Assembly: GCA_023392225.1 (NCBI GenBank)
Contig: JAEVZM010000063.1
Location: 1-19,900, forward strand
Direction of reading: 5' to 3'
Source: Pseudomonadota bacterium
GTDB taxonomy: Bacteria > Pseudomonadota > Alphaproteobacteria > Rhizobiales > Kaistiaceae
DNA: 19,900 bases
Part shown: piece after piece, positions 14,456 to 19,900 of the stretch
Numbering within the stretch: position 1 is the first letter of the stretch
How the letters are laid out: each line of letters starts with the position of its first letter
Notes under the pieces: model-generated
Told to the model about the DNA's origin: nothing
The model's database searches: none
The model's input: the letters and a program-made list of their open reading frames with translations, nothing else
Program-made: the position numbers and the translations under genes

Positions 14456-15403
14456 TCAGTCGGGCTTCCTGCGGGCCTCGATGGCGACCTTGCGCTGGAT
14501 CGGGCCGGCGACCAGCTCCATCTGGCCCGACATCTCGAGAAGCTGCCCGGTGGTCGGCGCGTAGCTGCTCAGGAAGCGCTGCCACATGCGGGCGTCGCGC
14601 TCGATGACGGCGAGCGCCGGCGCGCTCTCGGGATCGATCTCGCTGAACTGCGCCGCGACCGAGCGCAGGATGGCGCGGAGATCCTCGGCGTTCGGCACGC
14701 CCAGCCATTCGATGGTCACGGCACCCGGAAGCCGGCTGGCGGTGGGTGCGTCGATGAGCGTGAAGGTCCAGTTGCCCTTGGCGGCACTGGTGAAGGAGGG
14801 GAGGGCGATGCCCTTTGCCTCCACCGAGCGACGATCCGGCGCGGACAGGTTGACGATCCGGCCGGCGGCGCTGAGCGCCAACGGCCGTGCGAACACCTCG
14901 GCGGCCGGACCGGCGCCGAGGCTGCCGAAGAAGTCGTGCGCCGTCGCCTTGATCGCCTGGTTGGTGCCGGCCTGTTCGAGCACCTTTTTCTCGAGCGTCG
15001 CCTTGAGCGCGTCCCAGTCCTGGACTTCGCCGACGGTGCCATCCGGCGCAAGACTGACGTCGATCGGGATGTCGGTTGCCGCAAGGTAGAGCGCGCTGTC
15101 GAAGTCGGGCGGGTCGAGTACGCGCTGGCCGTTGACCGACATGTCGACGGCCGAGGTGGTCACGGTGGCGATGATCTGCTCCGGCGTCACCGACTTGATG
15201 TCGACGCCGAGGTCGTAGCTGACCGCGGTGACGATGTTCGGCCGTCCGCCGAGGGAGGCGCCGCGGATGTAGCGGACGGCGTAGGCGGAGGAATCGCCGG
15301 CCGCGACCTTGTAGACGACGTCCGGTTCGTCCGCTGCCTGCGCGGGGAGGGCAAAGGCGCATGCGACGGCGAGCAGGGCGGCGGCGAGGCTCTGGCGCTT
15401 CAC
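14456..15403 (-). CDS. Exported protein of unknown function (315 aa)
   Basis: The frame is open from 15484, but the GTG at 15403 is preceded by AGAGGAAAG at proper spacing and opens into a signal peptide (VKRQSLAAALLAVACAFALPAQA, first residue Met in the protein), so it is the likely start. The mature protein of about 292 residues has no cysteine or membrane segment, and alternates strand-like segments (YAVRYIRG, IIATVTTSAVDMSVNGQ) with helices, including a long C-terminal one (QLLEMSGQMELVAGPIQRK). It looks like a soluble periplasmic protein. I do not recognise the family. It is divergent from the NlpD-like gene and converges on the HD gene. Confidence 0.8.
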   Translation of the reverse strand: MKRQSLAAALLAVACAFALPAQAADEPDVVYKVAAGDSSAYAVRYIRGASLGGRPNIVTAVSYDLGVDIKSVTPEQIIATVTTSAVDMSVNGQRVLDPPDFDSALYLAATDIPIDVSLAPDGTVGEVQDWDALKATLEKKVLEQAGTNQAIKATAHDFFGSLGAGPAAEVFARPLALSAAGRIVNLSAPDRRSVEAKGIALPSFTSAAKGNWTFTLIDAPTASRLPGAVTIEWLGVPNAEDLRAILRSVAAQFSEIDPESAPALAVIERDARMWQRFLSSYAPTTGQLLEMSGQMELVAGPIQRKVAIEARRKPD

Positions 15404-15509
15404 GGTGGGACTTTCCTCTGATCTGGGCGCGGCGGACGCGGCGGGTTCGACTTGTTGGGAGGAAATGCGCCATTTCGGCGTCATTTCCAGCGAAAACTGC
15501 GCTGGCGGA

Positions 15510-15556
15510 TAACGTTGTCGCTCTCCTCCGCCTTGCTTAAGCCTTTGTCAACGTTA
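15510..15556. promoter_or_regulatory. Inverted repeat and CtrA-like site between divergent genes
   Basis: TAACGTTG (15510-15517) and CAACGTTA (15549-15556) form a perfect 8-bp inverted repeat with a 31-bp spacer. The second arm overlaps TTAA-N7-TCAAC (15537-15552), one base from the alphaproteobacterial CtrA consensus TTAA-N7-TTAAC. The site lies about 55 bases before the NlpD-like start. Function is inferred from position only. Confidence 0.3.
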
Positions 15557-15607
15557 CCCGTGTTTTAGTCGTTTCGTTCAGTTTGGCGTACCTGTGTGAG
15601 TAGAGCG

Positions 15608-16885
15608 ATGCGTAACCGAGTAGCCGCCCAACGGGGTCGGATCCTGGCGCAAGCCGGAGCCGTAGCGGTCCTCGCGGGTCTTGGCGCCGCTTGCAGTTCC
15701 GATGCGATGCGGATCAAGGAGCCGTTCTTCACCGGCTCGACCCCCAACCAGCAGACGATCATCAGCGGCCAACCGCAGGTCGCCTCGACGTCGCAGCTAC
15801 CGCCGCCGCCGGGTACGTCGGGCGGGCCGATCAACCTCGCAGGCGGCTCCGCGGGCGGAGCCTATGGCAGCGGCGGCACCGTCGTGGTCGGCCAGGGCGA
15901 GACGCTCGAGATCATCGCCATGCGCTATGGCGTTCCGGTCAACAGCCTCGCGCAGGCCAACGGCATCACCAGCTCTGCCCAGGTGGTCCCGGGTCGCGCG
16001 CTGGTCATTCCGCAGGCCGGTGGGGCGCCCGTCGCCTACGCGTCGGCGGAGACGCTGCCGGCGCCCGTCCAGGTCGCCGCGCCGGTAGCCGTGGCTTCGG
16101 CTCCCGCCGCAGGCGGTGGTGTGGTCCACGTCGTCTCGCCGGGCGAGACCCTGTTCGGTATCGCCAAGTCGCAGGGCGTCAGCATGCAGGACATCATGAC
16201 CGCCAACGGCATGACGTCGCAGACGGTGCGTCTCGGCCAGCGCCTGAAGATTCCCGCCTCGGGTGGCGCCGCGCCGGTCCAGACGGCAGCGCTCAATAGC
16301 TCGCAGACCCTCGGTGCGCCGCCGCAGACGCTCGGCACCCTGCCGGCTCCGGGCTCCGAGGCCATGCCGACGTCGGCCCCCGCTGTCCGCGTCATCGACA
16401 CCAGTTCCCAGCCGCCGCCGGCCCCGGAAGTTCCCGCCGTCAGCACGCCGACGACGACCAAGGTCGCCGCGGTCGACGCCACCACCGATCCGCCCTCGGC
16501 GAACGGTACCTCCTTCCGCTGGCCGGTGCGTGGCCGGATCATCGCCGACTATGGCTCGAAGCCGAGCGGCGAGCGCAACGACGGCATCAATCTCGCGGTG
16601 CCGGAGGGCACGGCGGTGAAGGCCGCCGAGGCCGGCACCGTGATCTATGCCGGCAACGAGCTCGCCGGTTACGGCAACCTCGTGCTGGTGCGGCATGCCG
16701 ACGGCTGGGTCTCGGCCTATGCCCACAACAGCACGCTCGACGTGAGCAAGGGCGACACCGTGCAGCGCGGGCAGACCATCGCCCAGGCCGGGATGAGCGG
16801 CTCGGTCACGTCGCCCCAGGTGCATTTTGAGCTGCGGAAAGGTGCCAAGCCGGTAAACCCCCTGGATTACCTGACCGGCACCTGA
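15608..16885 (+). CDS. NlpD-like amidase activator with two LysM domains and a degenerate M23 domain
   Basis: The 425-residue envelope protein has an N-terminal export signal with a cysteine at 29 (GLGAACS, an imperfect lipobox, since Leu is one position off), a Gly/Pro-rich linker, LysM 1 (about 91-135), LysM 2 (172-216), a second linker, and a LytM/M23 domain (about 303-423). The peptidase site is degraded: the zinc-binding HxGxD reads NDGIN (N324, N328) and the HxH reads QVH (404-406). Loss of zinc ligands is typical of NlpD/EnvC-like proteins that activate cell-wall amidases during division rather than cut peptidoglycan. The ATG at 15608 is preferred; a GTG at 15596 is possible. The gene is normally next to pcm. 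A strong terminator follows. Confidence 0.92.
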   Translation: MRNRVAAQRGRILAQAGAVAVLAGLGAACSSDAMRIKEPFFTGSTPNQQTIISGQPQVASTSQLPPPPGTSGGPINLAGGSAGGAYGSGGTVVVGQGETLEIIAMRYGVPVNSLAQANGITSSAQVVPGRALVIPQAGGAPVAYASAETLPAPVQVAAPVAVASAPAAGGGVVHVVSPGETLFGIAKSQGVSMQDIMTANGMTSQTVRLGQRLKIPASGGAAPVQTAALNSSQTLGAPPQTLGTLPAPGSEAMPTSAPAVRVIDTSSQPPPAPEVPAVSTPTTTKVAAVDATTDPPSANGTSFRWPVRGRIIADYGSKPSGERNDGINLAVPEGTAVKAAEAGTVIYAGNELAGYGNLVLVRHADGWVSAYAHNSTLDVSKGDTVQRGQTIAQAGMSGSVTSPQVHFELRKGAKPVNPLDYLTGT

Positions 16886-16905
16886 GACCCCTGCGCAGCT
16901 CCGAG

Positions 16906-16941
16906 ACGGCTCGCCACCGGGTGCACCCTCTGGCGGGCCGT
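16906..16941 (+). terminator. Rho-independent terminator of the nlpD-like gene
   Basis: An 11-bp stem ACGGCTCGCCA / TGGCGGGCCGT (one G-T pair) with a 14-base loop is followed by TTCCTTTT. It starts 21 bases after the stop codon. The loop contains the palindrome GGGTGCACCC. Confidence 0.85.
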
Positions 16942-16970
16942 TTCCTTTTGCGGGTGTCCCGCCGGCCGCG

Positions 16971-17891
16971 TCAGCCGAGCCCGACGCCTTTCCGGCCGGC
17001 GAGGTCCTGGATGTACTGCCAGGCGACCCGACCCGACCGTGCGCCGCGTGTGGTCGCCCATTCGAGGGCATCGCGTTGCAGCTCCGCATCCTCGACCGGG
17101 ATGCCGTAGTGGGCGACATAGCCGCGGACCATCGCCAGGTACTCGTCCTGGCTGCACTTGTGGAAGCCCAGCCACAGGCCGAAGCGATCGGACAGCGAGA
17201 CCTTCTCCTCGACCGCCTCGTGCGGATTGATCGCCGTCGAGCGCTCGTTCTCCATCATGTCGCGCGGCAGCAGATGGCGGCGGTTCGAGGTCGCGTAGAA
17301 CACGACATTGTCCGGCCGGCCCTCGATGCCGCCCTCAAGCGCGGCCTTCAGCGACTTGTACGAGGCGTCGTCGCCGTCGAACGACAGGTCGTCGCAGAAC
17401 AGGATGACGCGATAGGGCGCGTCGCGCAGCAGGCCCATCAGCTCCGGCAGCGTCTCGATGTCCTCGCGGTGGATCTCGATGAGCTTGGCCGGTGCCACCT
17501 CCGGCAGGCGGTTGACCGCGGCGTGGGCGGCCTTGACCAGCGCGCTCTTGCCCATGCCGCGGGCGCCCCAGAGCAGGACGTTGTTGGCGGGGAGCCCACG
17601 GGCGAAGCGCTCGGTGTTGTCGAGCAGGATGTCGCGCATGCGGTCGACGCCGCGCAGCAGCGACAGATCGACCCGGCTGACCTTGGCCACCGGTTGCAGG
17701 CGGCGCCCCGCCGGCTGCCAGACGAAGGCATCGGCGGCGTCGAAATCGGGCCGAGTCGGCAGGGGCGGCCCCGTGCGCTCGGCGTGCTTGACCAGGAGAG
17801 CGAGCTGCTCGGCGATGGACTTAAGGGCCTCTTCTGACAAGGGCGTTTCCCCAACGGTTCGGATGCGCGTGGCGGCAGCATGGGCATCCAT
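16971..17891 (-). CDS. DUF815-family P-loop ATPase
   Basis: This AAA-like ATPase (306 aa from the chosen ATG at 17891) has Walker A GARGMGKS (109-116), Walker B VILFCDD (162-168), a sensor-type TSNRRHLLPRD block, and a C-terminal ARSGRVAWQYIQDLAG segment. These are hallmarks of the DUF815 family, cytosolic ATPases of unknown role often found between the pcm/M23 genes and yajC-secDF in Hyphomicrobiales. The frame is open to 17978, and neither the ATG at 17891 nor others have a good ribosome site; a TTG about 17 codons further in (TTG TCA GAA, near 17839) is also possible, so the start is uncertain. It is transcribed opposite to its neighbours. No function is assigned beyond ATP binding. Confidence 0.88.
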   Translation of the reverse strand: MDAHAAATRIRTVGETPLSEEALKSIAEQLALLVKHAERTGPPLPTRPDFDAADAFVWQPAGRRLQPVAKVSRVDLSLLRGVDRMRDILLDNTERFARGLPANNVLLWGARGMGKSALVKAAHAAVNRLPEVAPAKLIEIHREDIETLPELMGLLRDAPYRVILFCDDLSFDGDDASYKSLKAALEGGIEGRPDNVVFYATSNRRHLLPRDMMENERSTAINPHEAVEEKVSLSDRFGLWLGFHKCSQDEYLAMVRGYVAHYGIPVEDAELQRDALEWATTRGARSGRVAWQYIQDLAGRKGVGLG

Positions 17892-17972
17892 CGTGCCCGC
17901 GCGGTCAAGCCCGTTTCGACCGGCCCGCGACAAGTCGGCCCTCGCGTACGGGAAAAAGGCGCCCATATACGT

Positions 17973-18000
17973 TTGCAAAGGGAGGCGGCATCGCTATAGT
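17973..18000 (+). promoter_or_regulatory. Probable promoter of yajC-secD
   Basis: TTGCAA (17973-17978) and TATAGT (17995-18000) are spaced by 16 bases, giving a leader of about 45 bases before the yajC start, with AGGAG as ribosome site. It lies in the divergent gap to the DUF815 gene. Confidence 0.55.
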
Positions 18001-18052
18001 CCGCGCCGCTTTCAAGAAATGACGGAAATCCGCCAGTGAGCAGGAGCCAGGG

Positions 18053-18388
18053 ATGTTCGTGACGCCAGCATATGCGCAAGCCGGGGCCGCCCCGGGGGGC
18101 GCCGACATGATCATCCAGTTCCTGCCCTTCATCCTCATTTTCGTGATCATGTACTTCCTGATCATCCGGCCGCAGCGCCTCAAGGCGAAGCGCCATCAGG
18201 AGATGATCGCGAACGTGCGCCGCGGTGACACCATCGTCACGTCCGGCGGGCTGATCGGCAAGGTGGCCAAGGTCAGCGACGATGGCGAGATCCAGGTCGA
18301 CCTCGCAGAGAACGTCCGGGTCCGCCTCATCCGCGGCATGATCTCGGAGGTTCGCACCAAGGGCGAGCCGGTCAAGGAGAGCGGCTGA
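18053..18388 (+). CDS. yajC: Sec translocase accessory subunit YajC
   Basis: The 111-residue protein has a short N-terminus (MFVTPAYAQA), one membrane helix (about 18-38) followed by the family motif IIRPQRLKAKRHQEM, and a small cytosolic domain beginning RRGDTIVTSGGLIGKVAKV. YajC associates with SecDF in the inner membrane and supports protein export. The AGGAG site upstream of the ATG supports the start. secD follows after 41 bases on the same strand, the usual gene order, so they are likely one operon. Confidence 0.96.
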   Translation: MFVTPAYAQAGAAPGGADMIIQFLPFILIFVIMYFLIIRPQRLKAKRHQEMIANVRRGDTIVTSGGLIGKVAKVSDDGEIQVDLAENVRVRLIRGMISEVRTKGEPVKESG

Positions 18389-18429
18389 GGCGGGATATGT
18401 CCCTGCGCTCCATGGCCAGGACCTGACCC

Positions 18430-19900
18430 ATGCTCTATTTCGCCCGCTGGAAGATCATTGCCATCATGCTCGTCGTTCTGGCGGGCTTCGTTGCGGTGCT
18501 GCCCAACTTCTTTTCCAAGGAGACGGTTGACGGCTGGCCGAGCTGGATGCCGCACCGGCAGCTGACGCTCGGGCTCGACCTTCAGGGCGGCGCCTATCTG
18601 CTCTACGAGGTCGACAAGACCGACTATGTCGAGAAGCGGCTGCGCACGCTGCTCTCGGACGTGCGCAAGGCGATGCTTGAGGCGCCGCGCGTCGGCTATA
18701 CCGGCCTCGCCATCCAGGGCAACGGCGTCCAGCTCCGGGTTCGCGATCCCGAGCAGTACGGTGTCGCCCAGACCCGGCTCGAGGCGCTCCTCAATCCCCT
18801 CTCGACCAATCTCCTCGGCGGCGCCGGCGTCAACGAATTCGACCTGACCGTCGGGGCGGATGGCCTGATGCGCCTCCAGTATTCGGATGCCGGGCTGGAG
18901 CAGCGGGTGCGTGGCATCGTCTCGCAATCGATCGAGGTCATCGGCCGCCGCATCGACGAGCTGGGTACCTCCGAGCCGAGCATCCAGCGCCAGGGCGCCG
19001 ACAGGATTCTCGTCGAGGCGCCCGGCCTCGACGATCCGCAGCGCCTCAAGGACATCGTCGGACAGACGGCGCAGCTCACCTTCCATCTCGTCGAGAGCCA
19101 GTTCTCTGGCGCCGAGACCCAGCCGCCGCAGCCGGGCACGATCGTCGTGCCTTCGGCGGAGAATCCGAACCTCTTCTACGTGCTCCAGGATTCGCCGCTG
19201 CTGACCGGCGAGGACCTCAGCGACGCCCAGACCGCCTTCGATTCGCGCACCAACGAGCCCGTGGTGAACTTCCGGCTCTCCGGCGCGGGCGCCCAGAAGT
19301 TCGGTAAGGTGACCACCGAGAACGTCGGGCGGCTGTTTGCCATCGTCCTCGATGACGAGGTGATCTCCGCTCCGCAGATACGCGAGCCGATCATCGGCGG
19401 CTCGGGCCAGATCAGCGGGAGCTTCTCCGTCCAGTCGGCGAACGACCTCGCCATCCTGCTCCGGGCTGGCTCGCTGCCGGCGAAGCTGACCATCGTCGAG
19501 GAGCGGTCGGTGGGTCCCGGCCTCGGCGCCGATTCGATCGAGGCGGGCCGCACGGCGTCGATCATCGGCATCCTCGCCGTGTTCGTGTTCATGTTCCTGG
19601 CCTATGGCAATTTCGGCCTGATCGCGAACCTCGCGGTGCTGGTCAACGTGATGCTGATCTTCGCGATCCTGACGGTGCTCGGCGCGGCGCTGACGCTACC
19701 CGGCATCGCGGGCATCGTGCTCACCGTCGGCACGGCGGTCGACTCGAACGTGCTGATCTACGAACGCATCCGCGAGGAGTTCCGAAACGGTCGATCCGCG
19801 ATCCAGTCGATCGATATCGGCTTCCAACGGGCCCTCGGCACGATCATGGACGCCAACCTGACGACGCTGATCGCCGCGGTGGTACTGTTCTACCTCGGTT
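18430..19900 (+). CDS. secD: Protein translocase subunit SecD (3' end outside window)
   Basis: The frame runs from the ATG at 18430 to the window end (490 codons visible) without a stop. It starts with a membrane helix (about 8-26), then the periplasmic P1 domain beginning LTLGLDLQGGAYLLYEVD, the GRRIDELGTSEPSIQRQG block, and after about residue 375 the membrane helices of the RND-type core, including GTAVDSNVLIYERI and IMDANLTTLIAA. The conserved Asp and Asn of the proton-relay helix are present, though the usual GMAVDANVLI reads GTAVDSNVLI. SecD with SecF uses the proton gradient to pull exported proteins through SecYEG. Only the last helices are missing; secF is expected downstream or fused. 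Confidence 0.96.
   Translation, partial: MLYFARWKIIAIMLVVLAGFVAVLPNFFSKETVDGWPSWMPHRQLTLGLDLQGGAYLLYEVDKTDYVEKRLRTLLSDVRKAMLEAPRVGYTGLAIQGNGVQLRVRDPEQYGVAQTRLEALLNPLSTNLLGGAGVNEFDLTVGADGLMRLQYSDAGLEQRVRGIVSQSIEVIGRRIDELGTSEPSIQRQGADRILVEAPGLDDPQRLKDIVGQTAQLTFHLVESQFSGAETQPPQPGTIVVPSAENPNLFYVLQDSPLLTGEDLSDAQTAFDSRTNEPVVNFRLSGAGAQKFGKVTTENVGRLFAIVLDDEVISAPQIREPIIGGSGQISGSFSVQSANDLAILLRAGSLPAKLTIVEERSVGPGLGADSIEAGRTASIIGILAVFVFMFLAYGNFGLIANLAVLVNVMLIFAILTVLGAALTLPGIAGIVLTVGTAVDSNVLIYERIREEFRNGRSAIQSIDIGFQRALGTIMDANLTTLIAAVVLFYLG

Noticed and set aside
15545..15555. TTGACA -35 on the minus strand for the exported-protein gene (complement of TGTCAA)
   Set aside because: No -10-like hexamer occurs at 16-18 bases spacing; GAGGAG sits there instead.
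15797..17119. A 440-codon antisense frame across the nlpD-like gene and the terminator
   Set aside because: Low-complexity Gly/Arg/Asp-rich product with no domain, and it would cross a strong terminator and two real genes.

Overview
The window is GC-rich, densely packed chromosomal DNA from an alphaproteobacterium, most likely a member of Hyphomicrobiales (Rhizobiales). The pointers are a surE-pcm-LysM/M23-DUF815-yajC-secD block, an Omp25/Omp31-type small outer-membrane barrel, a SitABCD metal importer with two Fur/Mur-type operator-like palindromes, and an SDR-uvrC pair. No mobile element, CRISPR array, rRNA or tRNA gene was seen. Most of it reads as core genome; no gene-free stretch exceeds about 300 bases (the longest, 5225-5496, is described below).

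Layout. 1-921 (+): 3' part of a heavy-metal-type P-type ATPase whose start lies outside the window. 940-2466 (-): a secreted 508-residue protein with one CxxCH haem site, function unknown. 2553-5224 (-): uvrC and, overlapping it by ATGA, an SDR with the Asp-Tyr-Lys arrangement of pteridine reductases. 5497-6141 (+): an outer-membrane beta-barrel protein with a strong terminator. 6204-7234 (-): an RNase T2 and a small exported protein, overlapping. 7394-7921 and 8021-8323 (+): an exported protein of unknown function and a small phasin-like protein.

8474-11970 (+): the sitABCD manganese/iron importer, four genes joined by 1-4 bp overlaps, behind a promoter with two 19-bp palindromes. 12063-13501 (+): surE and pcm (ATGA overlap). 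13606-14451 (+): an HD-domain hydrolase; 14456-15403 (-): an exported protein of unknown function. These two genes sit between pcm and 15608-16885 (+), an NlpD-like LysM/degenerate-M23 amidase activator. 16971-17891 (-): a DUF815 ATPase. 18053-19900 (+): yajC and the start of secD, running off the window.

Functional themes are metal handling (P-type ATPase, Sit importer), repair and stress maintenance (UvrC, SurE, Pcm), and envelope biogenesis (Omp, NlpD-like activator, YajC-SecD). I found no clearly new multi-gene system. The points most worth a second look are the sit operator pair, interleaved inverted repeats in the leader of the monohaem protein, that protein itself, the RNase T2 with an altered second active-site motif, and the two-gene insertion between pcm and the nlpD-like gene.
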